Positions 8,642-19,133 are shown, counted from the first letter of the stretch. The stretch: 64,000 nt of DNA from Pradoshia sp. D12 (GCF_008935075.1 NZ_CP044545.1:771501-835500); one strand, 5' to 3'. Numbers and translations are program-made. Notes: generated by a model from the sequence alone, not told the origin.

Positions 8642-9457
8642 ATGATGCAAGTAGTAACTAACGAATTAGCAAAGTGGATTGAAGAAGTTGAAACTGACGC
8701 ATTCTATTCGAGATTATCAAGAATAGAAAAAATTCCGGATAATCCTATGGGTATAGAAATACGGAAGTTCGGTAATGCGATAGCTTTTGTGGCTCAAAAT
8801 ATCCCAGGTCCAGCATTTAACAAAATAAAAGGAATAATGGATAAAGATATTCCTTTATTGAATGAATTGATCCAATTATACAACGATAAAGGGGTTCAAG
8901 CGAGATTTGAAATTACCCCTGCACATGCAACATCCATTCTTTATTCGGCCCTTGCAAACCTTGGCTATTTACACACCGATTTTTTAACCAATCTGTATGC
9001 TGATCCACAAAAGTTATTAATAGATGGAGATGAAAATTCATCAGTTTCAATACGCGAGTTTAAATCAAACGAATTTGATTTATTTGCAGAGCTGTATATA
9101 GACGCTTTCGATATGCCGTTATTTTTAAAAGAAAATATCGCCCGCAATAATGAAATACTGTATGGTATGCCTGGATGGAAATTTTATTTAGCTAATTATA
9201 AAGATAAACCTGCGGGCATAGGTGTACTATTTATGGGAGAGAGGGGGGCATACTTAGCTGCAGCAGGAACTATACCGCAGTATAGAAATAAAGGAGTTCA
9301 GGGAGCTTTAATACAACGACGGATTATAGAGGCAAAACGAAATAATTGTAAGGTAATAGTTGGTCAGGCGAGCTTCGGCGGTATCAGTCAAAATAATATG
9401 GGAAGAGCAGGGTTGAAAATAGCCTATACAAAGTCAGTATGGACTCATCAATCATAA
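8642..9457 (+). CDS. GNAT-family N-acetyltransferase
   Basis: A 271-residue protein whose C-terminal half is a GNAT domain: the acetyl-CoA pyrophosphate loop reads QYRNKGVQGALI near residue 220, preceded by a YLAAAGTIP strand. The N-terminal 130 residues form a second, poorly conserved module, as in two-domain GNAT proteins. The acceptor substrate is unknown. Two adjacent ATG codons follow GGGGGAGGG; either may be the start. It is monocistronic with its own terminator. Confidence 0.83.
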   Translation: MMQVVTNELAKWIEEVETDAFYSRLSRIEKIPDNPMGIEIRKFGNAIAFVAQNIPGPAFNKIKGIMDKDIPLLNELIQLYNDKGVQARFEITPAHATSILYSALANLGYLHTDFLTNLYADPQKLLIDGDENSSVSIREFKSNEFDLFAELYIDAFDMPLFLKENIARNNEILYGMPGWKFYLANYKDKPAGIGVLFMGERGAYLAAAGTIPQYRNKGVQGALIQRRIIEAKRNNCKVIVGQASFGGISQNNMGRAGLKIAYTKSVWTHQS

Positions 9458-9465
9458 GCTATATT

Positions 9466-9494
9466 GGAGGCACAAATTTGAGCCTTCTTTTTTT
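9466..9494 (+). terminator. Terminator after the GNAT gene
   Basis: GGAGGC/GCCTTC stem with one G-T pair, followed by TTTTTTT. Confidence 0.7.
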
Positions 9495-9565
9495 ATTACC
9501 CGGGAAATGTTATTATAATATTTTTTGAAGAATATGGATTGAATGTATGAATAAATAGTCTATAA

Positions 9566-9590
9566 GTTTAAATTTTAGGGTATAGGGTAA
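9566..9590 (+). promoter_or_regulatory. Candidate sigma-B promoter
   Basis: GTTTAA, 13 bases, GGGTAA matches the general-stress sigma-B consensus exactly, about 60 bases before the TVP38-type gene. The expected transcript start lies at or just before a perfect hairpin. Confidence 0.6.
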
Positions 9591-9598
9591 TATGCTGT

Positions 9599-9620
9599 CT
9601 TTCCAGTGCAAACTGGAAAG
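9599..9620 (+). other. Perfect hairpin with GCAA tetraloop in a 5' leader
   Basis: CTTTCCAGT and ACTGGAAAG pair over nine bases around a GCAA (GNRA-type) loop, right at the predicted 5' end of the sigma-B transcript. There is no T-run after it, so it is not a standard terminator. A 5'-end stabilising or protein-binding hairpin is the likeliest reading. Confidence 0.55.
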
Positions 9621-9648
9621 AAAAAGGCAAAAGAGAAGATGGTGAGAG

Positions 9649-10350
9649 ATGAAGAAAAACATTTATAATCATTTAAATGGCAGAAAAATCTTTATTACTC
9701 TTTTACTCCTATTTGCTATTTTCTTTTTTGTTCAAATACAGGAAAGTACCCTTTATAAGGCCATTATAAATGGTAATTACGAATATATAAAAACAGCTGT
9801 ATTGGACTCCATTCTATATGTCTACGTTTTCATGCTGTTTATCATGATTATCCAGAACTCATTTACAATTATTCCCCTGATTCTCGTGATTACTATCAAC
9901 ATTACTGTATTTGGATTTTTTAAAGGCTTTATTTGGAGCTGGCTTACAAGTGTTCTGGCGGCAATGATCATTTTTATCTTCATTAGGTATCTATTCACTG
10001 ATCGTTTTTCGTCGAAAATTTCTCCTGAACAATTACAAAAAATTGAAGATAAAGGTGTTTCTTATATATTGGTTGCTAGAGTTACTCCTTTTATACCAAC
10101 CAGCATCATTAATATAATTGCAGGATTAAGTTCAATTACATTGCAAAAGTTTATATTAGGTACGGCCGTTGGAAACTTTATTTATTTTTTTATCTTGGCC
10201 CTTATTCCAGCAGGTTTATATTCTAGTGGAATCAATGAATACGTGATAGTGGCAATAATCATTTTACTCATGTCTGCATCCTACTTGTTCTCCAAGATAA
10301 GAAATAAAAGGAAAAATGATTATACTAAATTAATGCGTAATAAATGTTAA
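9649..10350 (+). CDS. TVP38/TMEM64-family membrane protein
   Basis: A 233-residue membrane protein of the VTT (DedA-related) superfamily. The family motif appears as RVTPFIPTSIINIIAGLSSI near residue 143, with hydrophobic helices on both sides and a charged tail. Such proteins are implicated in lipid scrambling or membrane homeostasis. It is the second VTT-superfamily gene in the first 10 kb. A sigma-B-type promoter and leader hairpin lie upstream, suggesting stress induction. The ribosome site (GGTGAGAG) is weak. Confidence 0.83.
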   Translation: MKKNIYNHLNGRKIFITLLLLFAIFFFVQIQESTLYKAIINGNYEYIKTAVLDSILYVYVFMLFIMIIQNSFTIIPLILVITINITVFGFFKGFIWSWLTSVLAAMIIFIFIRYLFTDRFSSKISPEQLQKIEDKGVSYILVARVTPFIPTSIINIIAGLSSITLQKFILGTAVGNFIYFFILALIPAGLYSSGINEYVIVAIIILLMSASYLFSKIRNKRKNDYTKLMRNKC

Positions 10351-10386
10351 AAAGAGGGAAGATGATATACTATCCCTCTTTCTTAT
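10351..10386 (+). terminator. Terminator after the TVP38-type gene
   Basis: AAAGAGGGA/TCCCTCTTT stem directly after the stop codon, followed by T-rich sequence. The rest of the gap to the next gene (to 10646) shows nothing recognisable. Confidence 0.78.
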
Positions 10387-10646
10387 TACCTTTTTTTCGT
10401 TAATCATTATTAGTGTAAAAGGATTTGTTATTTAATCATAATTAATTGTTTTATGCAATGGCTCTAACTGATATTGTCTATTTTTCGTTGAACCAATTGA
10501 GGGGATATTTGGGTGGATACGGAAAAGTCGCAACAAATCCAGCCAATTACTACTCGCCGAGGGAAAAGAGAGAGTCCTTTTTTAAAGACAAATGAGGACA
10601 TATAACATGCAAATATCTTTTACAAAGCAATAAGGAGGAACAAACG

Positions 10647-10859
10647 ATGATATTAATTGTTAATCGAATAGAAGGTAATTTGGCAGTCTGTGAGAAAACT
10701 GATAAAAGTATGGTGGATGTTGAGTTGAGCAAATTGCCTGTTGATGTAAGGGAAGGAGATATCCTTATTGAAAAGGATGGTAACTATAAGCTTGATTTAA
10801 CGCAGACTGAAAGAAGGAAAAAACGTGTACAAGATCTTTTGGAAGACTTATTTGAATAA
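10647..10859 (+). CDS. DUF3006 small protein
   Basis: A 70-residue protein of the DUF3006 family, a small beta-rich domain (ILIVNRIEGNLAVCE start, VREGDIL centre) ending in a basic helix. In other Firmicutes it often accompanies a ComEC-like metallo-beta-lactamase-fold hydrolase, but here it stands alone between terminators. AAGGAGG lies at ideal distance before the ATG. Function unknown. Confidence 0.8.
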   Translation: MILIVNRIEGNLAVCEKTDKSMVDVELSKLPVDVREGDILIEKDGNYKLDLTQTERRKKRVQDLLEDLFE

Positions 10860-10887
10860 ATACCTATTTCACTATCTTACGCCGAAA

Positions 10888-10922
10888 AAAGCTCAAAGCA
10901 TTTTGCTTTGAGCTTTATTTTC
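10888..10922 (+). terminator. Terminator after the DUF3006 gene
   Basis: Twelve-base stem AAAGCTCAAAGC/GCTTTGAGCTTT followed by T-rich sequence; symmetric enough to act on both strands. Confidence 0.85.
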
Positions 10923-11033
10923 GTGTACAACTACATATTTACTCTGCTAAAGAGGATTCCCTAAACTCAATATAAAACAGATGAGGAATGGGGTTAATTC
11001 TCCATTTACCTTAAAACCAGCTTACTTCATCGA

Positions 11034-12311
11034 TTAATCGGTTATGCTCATTGGAGTCTCAATCTCTGCCTCAGTTTCAGGATGTATCCTTCTGTCGAGA
11101 GCAGGAACGATCTTGATAAAAATAACAATCCCAGCTACACCGATACCAGTAATAAAAATGGATGTAGCTAAATTGGATAGATACGCACTTAATGTAATCG
11201 TTAGAGAACAAATTAAATTGGCCACATTATAGGTTAATCCGTTTACAGCTAAATAAGAGCTCCTCGCATGTTCAGGGGGCAAATTAGCCATATAATTTTG
11301 CTGGACGGGCACACGCAATACTTCAGCAACAGTTGCGATGAACATTGCTCCGAATAAGAACCAGATATTATTAGAGTAAGAAATCACAGCATAGCCGGCT
11401 ACAAAGACAATGCAGCTGGTGATTAATACATTTCGGTCGTTCAAATTAGAAACAAGCTTTGTCGCAAACAGGGCTAAAATTACAACCAAAATCGTATTTT
11501 CTGTACGTAAGAACCCGACCATCTCAATCCCGCCAAATTCGATTCCTAATAGATTCTGAATGGATAGATCCTCTGACAGTCTAATACTCATATAGCTTGT
11601 TAATTGGAATTCCATTGATAGAACAAAGATTCCTGCTAATACGTATAAGACAAAGAGTTTATCTTTAAAAACAGAATGATAATTTGAAAATAATTGTTTG
11701 ACATGTTGGGGTGGTGTTTTTTTCTCTGTTTTATTTGGTATGTAGCTTTCTTCAATAAAAAATGTAATTAAGGTCCATGCAATCAATGAAGTAATTGAAA
11801 GAGCGAGGAGTAATTCAAAGAAGTATTCTCTAAACATAAATCCGCCGATGGCACCGCCAAAAGCGATGGATAGATTATTTGCCCAATACATAATGGTATA
11901 CATCGATTTTCGTTCCTCAGGACGGCTGACATCAATCAGCATTGCCTGATTTGCAGGCCCTGCTAAGCCCCAGCATATACTGTTAACAGTCATCATAAAG
12001 AATGTAATCAGCGGTTCTGTAAACCATGGTGAATTGCAAATCATCATGGTAACGAATGCTAAAAATCGAAGCGATTCAGCAAATACGATTAATTTTTTTC
12101 TGCCGAAGCTATCTGAAAAATATCCTCCAAAGAAATTTATCGCTATGCCGACAAACACATTAATCAGCAATAAAAGTCCCGCCATTTTTACCCCGAAATG
12201 TGAAGATAAATAAATCGCCATGAATGGAAATATCATACCTCCAATGGCGGAACTTAAAAATGACTCTATAATACGTATTTTAATTGTACGGTGAAACTGT
12301 TTAAAACCCAT
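11034..12311 (-). CDS. MFS transporter (drug-exporter type)
   Basis: A 425-residue, 12-helix major facilitator protein. Between helices 2 and 3 it has the loop motif GGYFSDSFGRKKLI, equivalent to MFS motif A (GxLaDrxGrkxxl). An early proline-rich AGPANQAMLIDV in helix 4/5 and the arrangement resemble multidrug exporters. No substrate can be assigned. The preferred ATG follows GGGGAGGG; an in-frame start 57 bases upstream lacks a ribosome site. No adjacent regulator gene is seen. Confidence 0.85.
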   Translation of the reverse strand: MGFKQFHRTIKIRIIESFLSSAIGGMIFPFMAIYLSSHFGVKMAGLLLLINVFVGIAINFFGGYFSDSFGRKKLIVFAESLRFLAFVTMMICNSPWFTEPLITFFMMTVNSICWGLAGPANQAMLIDVSRPEERKSMYTIMYWANNLSIAFGGAIGGFMFREYFFELLLALSITSLIAWTLITFFIEESYIPNKTEKKTPPQHVKQLFSNYHSVFKDKLFVLYVLAGIFVLSMEFQLTSYMSIRLSEDLSIQNLLGIEFGGIEMVGFLRTENTILVVILALFATKLVSNLNDRNVLITSCIVFVAGYAVISYSNNIWFLFGAMFIATVAEVLRVPVQQNYMANLPPEHARSSYLAVNGLTYNVANLICSLTITLSAYLSNLATSIFITGIGVAGIVIFIKIVPALDRRIHPETEAEIETPMSITD

Positions 12312-12480
12312 GGTTGACCCTCCCCTTTTCCCATTATGTAATTTTATAACATTCTGATAATATTTCAATATAAATTAAGAAAACATGGAATATTGTTTCT
12401 ATTTCTTATTCTATTTTTAAAAATGGAAGATTACATCCGTAATTTTACGGATAGAATCTACAACTTTCGATGGAGCATAA

Positions 12481-12520
12481 AAAAGCCAAATTCACAAATA
12501 AGTGAACTTGGCATAAGCAT
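12481..12520. terminator. Bidirectional terminator downstream of the lipase gene
   Basis: GCCAAATTCAC/GTGAACTTGGC stem with one mismatch; T-rich on the minus side and TTTTTTT on the plus side. It ends the lipase transcript on the minus strand. Confidence 0.72.
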
Positions 12521-12552
12521 TTTTTTACTTCCTTTTTTCAAGCAAAGTGCAG

Positions 12553-13812
12553 TTATTCATCCAATGAGTGTACATTTTCAGCTATATCTTTATAAAGCGG
12601 ATAAACGTTAAAGGCTGGCGTTTTGCTGCTAAGGCTGAGAATACCGATAAAATCAATATGATCCCAATTGCTCATGATAGGGTAGTAGTTCCATTTCCCT
12701 TTTTCTGCTACCCCATTATAGGCTTTTGCTGGTTGTCCAAATGGCGAAAAAGACGAAACCGTACTGACTAATCCATCGTTTGGCCACCAGCTTTTATCTA
12801 TAATGGGTCCATCTTGTGGATTAGTTCTACTAAATTTCCCTAAGAAACTGGTAGGTTGATGGAGAAACAGATGTGTGTAAGCAGATGGTATATGCTGACC
12901 TGTCAAAATACTCTTTTTGGAGGTTTGACCGGTGTAGGAGAAATAATAAACATCTGATTTTGTCTCTACCTTTTGATTAAGTACAGCAGCCCCTGGTGTA
13001 CTTAAATCATATGCACTTATATCAGTACTCTCCCAAATCTTACTGTTAATGACTTTGGAGAGATACGATTTAAAAGACTCCCTGGGTTCTCTGCGAATTC
13101 CCCAATGGTCCAATTTAAAATCATATACTAAGTTTTCTTGGCTGATCCCTGTAACACTGGCGACATTAATGATTAGATCTTTAACAAAAGAAATTATTCT
13201 ATTTTCATCATCTGCATATGTTGTACCGTTATGTGGGGTAGCAATGCTGCTCACACTGTGCACCCACGATTTATTGCCTTCAAAAAGAGAGGACATACTT
13301 TCATTCGGGTGGACCTGATGATAGTCACGTTCTTCTGCACTGCCGTCTTCTAGAAGATCAACTAAACTGCGTGTTGTTAATCCTCCCATGCTGTGGCCTA
13401 CAAGGTGAACCGGATGATCAGCATCCCACTCAGGGTAGACCCCTTCATAGGTGCGCCCATAACGTGAATGTCCATGCTGTTTGGCATGGGACGCTCCGTA
13501 ATCTACCGTGCCGCCTTTAATATAATAATAGAGTTCTACTGAACGATCATAGTTGCTGGCTACTGGACTGACACTTGCTACAAATGTTTGATGGCCCATG
13601 CTTTCTAAGTACTCCGGAACATCCTTTAGTCCGCCCCAATAATTGTAACCTAAAAATTCGCCTTCTCCCCATCCACCTAAACCATGGACCAACACGATAG
13701 GATAATCATTGCCTTGGTTTTCAGCGGCACTCGCCTTTGTCTGTGGCAAAAAAGCAAAAAAGCTAATGATTAATCCTGTGACCAAAATAAGATTTGTTAC
13801 TTTCGATTTCAA
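12553..13812 (-). CDS. Secreted lipase (Bacillus/Staphylococcus lipase superfamily)
   Basis: A 419-residue secreted triacylglycerol lipase. A Sec signal peptide is clear (basic start, hydrophobic core to about residue 25, ASA cleavage site). The oxyanion segment is YPIVLVHGLGGWG, the nucleophile VGHSMGGLTTR, the acid WWPNDGLVSTVS and the base SNWDHIDFIG. The region SHAKQHGHSRYGRTYEG matches the zinc-site insertion of Geobacillus-type (family I.5) lipases, while GHSMGG rather than AHSQGG resembles the staphylococcal group without its propeptide. The TTG start follows AAGGAGG at eight bases. A cre-like site 100 bases upstream suggests catabolite control. Confidence 0.9.
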   Translation of the reverse strand: MKSKVTNLILVTGLIISFFAFLPQTKASAAENQGNDYPIVLVHGLGGWGEGEFLGYNYWGGLKDVPEYLESMGHQTFVASVSPVASNYDRSVELYYYIKGGTVDYGASHAKQHGHSRYGRTYEGVYPEWDADHPVHLVGHSMGGLTTRSLVDLLEDGSAEERDYHQVHPNESMSSLFEGNKSWVHSVSSIATPHNGTTYADDENRIISFVKDLIINVASVTGISQENLVYDFKLDHWGIRREPRESFKSYLSKVINSKIWESTDISAYDLSTPGAAVLNQKVETKSDVYYFSYTGQTSKKSILTGQHIPSAYTHLFLHQPTSFLGKFSRTNPQDGPIIDKSWWPNDGLVSTVSSFSPFGQPAKAYNGVAEKGKWNYYPIMSNWDHIDFIGILSLSSKTPAFNVYPLYKDIAENVHSLDE

Positions 13813-13911
13813 ACCAATTCCTCCTTAAAATAAAAAGTAGTCCATGACAAAGCGACGGGGTTCGAGTTCTTGCGAAGGAGTATTTTGATAATTCTGTCAA
13901 TTATTACTATA

Positions 13912-13925
13912 TGTTAGCGCTTACA
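13912..13925. promoter_or_regulatory. Candidate cre (CcpA) site
   Basis: TGTTAGCGCTTACA fits the catabolite-responsive element consensus TGNAANCGNTNNCA apart from the fourth-fifth base spacing being degenerate, and is nearly palindromic. It lies between the divergent lipase and glcU genes, so either or both could be carbon-regulated. Confidence 0.5.
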
Positions 13926-13979
13926 TAATAAGCAAGTGAAAAATTATGAATTAAATATAAATAGGAAATTCAGGCTAAC

Positions 13980-14005
13980 GTTTCCGGATAGGTAAATAAG
14001 GGTAT
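13980..14005 (+). promoter_or_regulatory. Candidate sigma-B promoter for glcU-gdh
   Basis: GTTTCC, 14 bases, GGGTAT resembles the sigma-B consensus (GTTTAA, 12-15 bases, GGGTAT) and lies 55 bases before the glcU start. Confidence 0.5.
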
Positions 14006-14059
14006 TTTACAGCCATATAAAAGTAAAAAGATTCTATAAGGGTAGAAAGTGGGATATGT

Positions 14060-15720
<1,661 letters not shown>

Positions 15721-15756
15721 ACATTCCTAAAAAGTCCAAGCCCTTTGGATAATTAT

Positions 15757-15798
15757 TAGACATTCGTACATACATTATGATGGTATGTACATAGTCTA
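15757..15798. promoter_or_regulatory. Extended inverted repeat, probable operator of the monooxygenase gene
   Basis: GTACATAC and GTATGTAC form a perfect inverted repeat around nine bases, flanked by a second outer pair TAGAC/GTCTA. The structure sits 31 bases before the HpaB-type gene, with no T-run. A dimeric repressor site is more likely than a terminator, but the regulator is not in this window. Confidence 0.55.
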
Positions 15799-15828
15799 CT
15801 GTATCTGAATATATAAGGGTGGAGTTTT

Positions 15829-17271
15829 ATGCCGACAAGATCTGGATCGGAATACATCGAAAAAATAGATAATCTTCATTCATCGATATGGATAGATGGA
15901 CAAAAAGTGAATGGTAAAATTTCTGAACATCAAGCTTTTAAAGGAGTCATAAAGAGTCAGGCGGCATTATATGATTTGCAATTAAAGGAATCCAACCGAA
16001 ATATCATGACATTTCGTTCACCTGTTACTGGCAATCTGGTTGGGACCTCTTTTTTGGAACCAAAAACAAAAGAGGATTTAGAAAAAAGAAGACTGATGAC
16101 ACAAGTATGGGCTAAATCAAGCGGAGGGTTTTTGGGCAGATCACCAGACTACATGAATACTGTGATGATGTCCTTTGCGTCTGCCGCGGCCATTTTTTCT
16201 GAGCAGGATGAACGCTTCACTAAAAACATGCTGACGATATTTGAGAATGCCCGCGAGCAAGATTTATCTTTCACCCATACATTTATTAATCCACAGGTTA
16301 ATCGCTCATCCTATTATGTTGAAAATTTCACCCAGACAATATCAGCACAGACGACAGAAATAAAGGATGATGGGATTGTTATAAATGGAGCCAGGCTTTT
16401 AGCCACACAGGGAGGAATTACGGATGAAATACTAGTGTTCCCTGCCAATGCCGCTGGGCATAATAAAGATTTGGCTTATGGCTTTTCCATTCCAAGCAAC
16501 ACGCCTGGATTGAGATTTATATGCAGAGAACCATTTAGCTACCGTGATTCGGCATTTGATCATCCGCTTGGTTCCCGTTTTGATGAAGTGGATTCCATTG
16601 TCGTGTTTGATCAGGTATTGGTTCCCTGGGATAGAGTGCTCTTTTATGAGAATCCTCTTATAGCTCAAAAAATTTATCAGGAAAGCAGCTTCCATTTACT
16701 AGCTGCACATCAGGTTACATGCAGAAGAATCATCAAGCTGGAGATGGTATTGGGAATTGCCCAAAAGCTAATTGATTCCATACAGGTGGGGGAGTATCAG
16801 CATATACATGAAAAAATAAGTGAAATATATGTCGGATTGGAATCATTAAAGGCTTTGTTGCTTGCATCTGAAGTAAATGCCAAGGCGGATAAGTGGGGAA
16901 CAATGGTACCGGATGCAAATCCGTTACAGGCATCCATTTTATTGTTTGCTCGTTTGTATCCAAGATGTACGGAAATTCTTCAATTAATCGGAGCGAGTGG
17001 GCTTATGGCCATTCCAACAGAAGCTGATTTTTCATCAGAAATCGGTGCGGATCTTGATTTGTATATGCAGGGAGCCATCGTTGGAGCAGAAGAAAAAGTG
17101 AAGATTTTTCGGTTGGCATGGGATATATCCATGAGTGCTTTCGGATCGCGGCAATCCCTGTATGAACGATTCTTTTTTGGCGACGCAGTCAGATTGGCTT
17201 CAGGGCTCTATATGAGTTACCCAAAAGAAAAATATGTTAAATTAATTGATCAATTTTTAACCGAATACTAA
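15829..17271 (+). CDS. hpaB: 4-hydroxyphenylacetate 3-monooxygenase-type flavoprotein (HpaB family)
   Basis: A 480-residue oxygenase component of a two-component FADH2-dependent monooxygenase that ortho-hydroxylates phenols. It has the GFLGRSPDYMN segment, THTFINPQVNRS in the central beta domain, and an acyl-CoA-dehydrogenase-like helical C-terminal half. No flavin reductase gene (HpaC) is adjacent, so reduced flavin must come from elsewhere. The closest recalled B. subtilis relative is YoaI. It is a single gene preceded by an extended inverted repeat, which points to substrate-responsive control. Substrate specificity is inferred from family only. Confidence 0.88.
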   Translation: MPTRSGSEYIEKIDNLHSSIWIDGQKVNGKISEHQAFKGVIKSQAALYDLQLKESNRNIMTFRSPVTGNLVGTSFLEPKTKEDLEKRRLMTQVWAKSSGGFLGRSPDYMNTVMMSFASAAAIFSEQDERFTKNMLTIFENAREQDLSFTHTFINPQVNRSSYYVENFTQTISAQTTEIKDDGIVINGARLLATQGGITDEILVFPANAAGHNKDLAYGFSIPSNTPGLRFICREPFSYRDSAFDHPLGSRFDEVDSIVVFDQVLVPWDRVLFYENPLIAQKIYQESSFHLLAAHQVTCRRIIKLEMVLGIAQKLIDSIQVGEYQHIHEKISEIYVGLESLKALLLASEVNAKADKWGTMVPDANPLQASILLFARLYPRCTEILQLIGASGLMAIPTEADFSSEIGADLDLYMQGAIVGAEEKVKIFRLAWDISMSAFGSRQSLYERFFFGDAVRLASGLYMSYPKEKYVKLIDQFLTEY

Positions 17272-17277
17272 GAGGGA

Positions 17278-17317
17278 GGACAGTTATCGGATAATGATAG
17301 CTGTCTTTATTTTTTGT
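17278..17317 (+). terminator. Terminator after the HpaB-type gene
   Basis: GACAGTTATC/GATAGCTGTC imperfect stem followed by TTTATTTTTT. Confidence 0.78.
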
Positions 17318-17546
17318 GTTTTTGCACATCAACAAGTCTACATTAATCCATACATGGAATAAAATTGATGATTTTGTGGAAAATAGCTGATTTTTGTAAC
17401 ATTTAGTAATTAGTGGGATGACTTGCAAATCGATTAGAAACTAAATTGATTATTATCTTAATATAATAGTAGGTATTGTAAATTATCTGTTTTTAATTAA
17501 TAATTAGAGTATAATTTGTAACGACTTTTTATCGGAAGGGAACCAA

Positions 17547-17867
17547 ATGAAAGTGAGCATTAAAGAGGAATATGAGAAGCTAGATGTTTCCATGGGACAG
17601 ATAAAGTATGCAAAGAGAATACAAAAATTGTTATGCGAAAGATTGGATATGGAATTGCCAAGCGAGTATGAGCTATCTGAAATTGTGGTGGAACAGGCTT
17701 TGTTTACTTATATAGATATATTAGAAAAATATTATCGCTTGGATGGAAAACCGTGGGAAGAGTTTTATGCAATATATCATGGAGTAACTAATGTTCCTAG
17801 ACAATTAGAGGACTTTAAAGAACAGAAAAAAGGGACTTTGCAACTTTTAAGAAAAAGGGAGAGCTAA
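17547..17867 (+). CDS. Hypothetical protein
   Basis: A 106-residue soluble, helix-rich protein with mixed charge (KVSIKEEYEKLDVSMGQ start). I do not recognise a family. GGAAGGG precedes the ATG at a normal distance, and the gene is followed by a strong palindrome-terminator. It is the first of three small unrelated genes in an accessory-looking islet (17.3-19.4 kb). No membrane segment or signal peptide is seen. Confidence 0.6.
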   Translation: MKVSIKEEYEKLDVSMGQIKYAKRIQKLLCERLDMELPSEYELSEIVVEQALFTYIDILEKYYRLDGKPWEEFYAIYHGVTNVPRQLEDFKEQKKGTLQLLRKRES

Positions 17868-17972
17868 TCCTCAGCTGAAGTAAAACTTTGAGGAAAAAGA
17901 AGCACTTAGCTAATGCTAACTCTCTTTGTGAAAGATTAAACTGAAACTATCGGGAGTACCCGCTCCAATATC

Positions 17973-18047
17973 AGAGCTGTGATGTAGTGACCCCAATAAG
18001 TTAGAAATCTGACTTTTGGGGTGTAATACTGATCAGCTCTTTTTTTG
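17973..18047 (+). terminator. IS-end-like palindrome acting as terminator
   Basis: ACCCCAATAAGTTAGA is followed two bases later by its near-complement TCTGACTTTTGGGGT. An outer pair AGAGCTG/CAGCTCT encloses it, followed by seven T. The inner arms look like opposed ends of an IS3-family element with the interior lost; the whole can work as a terminator. Confidence 0.55.
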
Positions 18048-18124
18048 CTATGCAGCTAGGGGCAGTATATTTCAATGGAGTATGGATATTTATGTTAAAG
18101 TGAACATGTAGGGAGGAGAGATAG

Positions 18125-18553
18125 TTGGTTTATTTCGCAAAGACTCAAAGAGTAGCATTATGGTATATAATGCTATTAATGATATTGACAATTTCAATAA
18201 ATGACTTTTTCGATTGGTTATTATACTTCCAAATGATATTTTCTTTAGTTATTCTTGTTTTATTATGTATCAGATATAAATTTGTGATAAATAATGACTA
18301 TTTGACGTATCAAATATTGTTTTTTAAATGGCCTTTATATAAAACAAGTATATTTCCCCATCAAATAAAACAGATTAAATTTAAACGAGTCAATTGGTAT
18401 ACCAAAGGTGCTTTTATGCAAGTTAAAAAAGGACTTACCATCCGAATTGTAAATTTGAATCCCAACGACGTTTTCAAAGAATTAGTTGATTTTGCTAACA
18501 AACATGGTATTCCATATTCTAAAACGAAAGATTATATAATTATAGAAAAATAG
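18125..18553 (+). CDS. Small membrane protein with possible PH-like domain
   Basis: A 142-residue protein with two adjacent N-terminal membrane helices (about 12-28 and 33-50), followed by a beta-rich cytoplasmic part (YKFVINNDYLTYQILFFKWP, then IKQIKFKRVN). This arrangement is typical of small bacterial PH-domain membrane proteins, but the match is weak. The TTG start follows an excellent GGGAGGAG. It lies alone in the islet between terminator-like palindromes. Function unknown. Confidence 0.6.
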   Translation: MVYFAKTQRVALWYIMLLMILTISINDFFDWLLYFQMIFSLVILVLLCIRYKFVINNDYLTYQILFFKWPLYKTSIFPHQIKQIKFKRVNWYTKGAFMQVKKGLTIRIVNLNPNDVFKELVDFANKHGIPYSKTKDYIIIEK

Positions 18554-18587
18554 TCTTATTCCCTAACGAGGGTATTACTTTCATATC

Positions 18588-18612
18588 AAGGGCTGGTTGA
18601 TCAGCTCTTTTT
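18588..18612 (+). terminator. Terminator in the islet
   Basis: GGCTG/CAGCT stem followed by CTTTTTT. The sequence GATCAGCTCTTTTTTGCTAT here nearly repeats the end of the palindrome at 18030-18050. Confidence 0.6.
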
Positions 18613-18685
18613 TGCTATTCGGTTAAAGGAACAGATTAGTACAAGATGACCAAAGCTAATAAGTTATAAAATATGAGGTGGTAAA

Positions 18686-19099
18686 ATGAAATTCCATCTA
18701 TTGGGAGAAAAAGCTAAAGTAGAAATAGATATCATAGCTCGTGAATATCCGAATAGCTTTGATTATTGGGATGGAAACAAAGTTGAAATCCCTGGATATT
18801 ATGTTGATTTTATTGCTAGTTTAAGAACTGATGACATTAGGGATTTTTTAAATGATTTGAAGTTAATGAATAAGGATTTATCGGGTAAAGTTATATTGAA
18901 AAATTTAGATAGCTTTATTTATTTTGAATGTGAAATGGATAAGTTGGGGCATATAGAATGGTCTGGAGAGACTTGTTATCCGACAGGAAGTGGTGCTGTA
19001 TTATCCTTTGAATTTGTATCAAATCAATCATATTTAGATGATTTGATTAAAGAATTAGAGAATATAATCTCTCTATATCCAGTTATAAGTAAACCGTAG
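18686..19099 (+). CDS. WapI-like immunity protein
   Basis: A 137-residue soluble protein with the NSFDYWDGNKVEI motif near residue 25 that characterises the WapI (YxxG) family of immunity proteins, which neutralise the C-terminal toxins of WapA-type contact-dependent nucleases in Bacillus. The toxin gene is not in this window, so this would be an orphan immunity gene. AGGTGG precedes the ATG. It sits in a small islet of unrelated genes, as expected for acquired or stranded immunity modules. The assignment rests on the motif and length. Confidence 0.6.
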   Translation: MKFHLLGEKAKVEIDIIAREYPNSFDYWDGNKVEIPGYYVDFIASLRTDDIRDFLNDLKLMNKDLSGKVILKNLDSFIYFECEMDKLGHIEWSGETCYPTGSGAVLSFEFVSNQSYLDDLIKELENIISLYPVISKP

Positions 19100-19133
19100 C
19101 TATTGTATTAACAGGTCAATAGCAGAAAATCAA

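Noticed and set aside
12393-12611. 72-residue plus-strand frame
   Set aside because: Runs through the lipase terminator and into the lipase gene on the other strand; no ribosome site.
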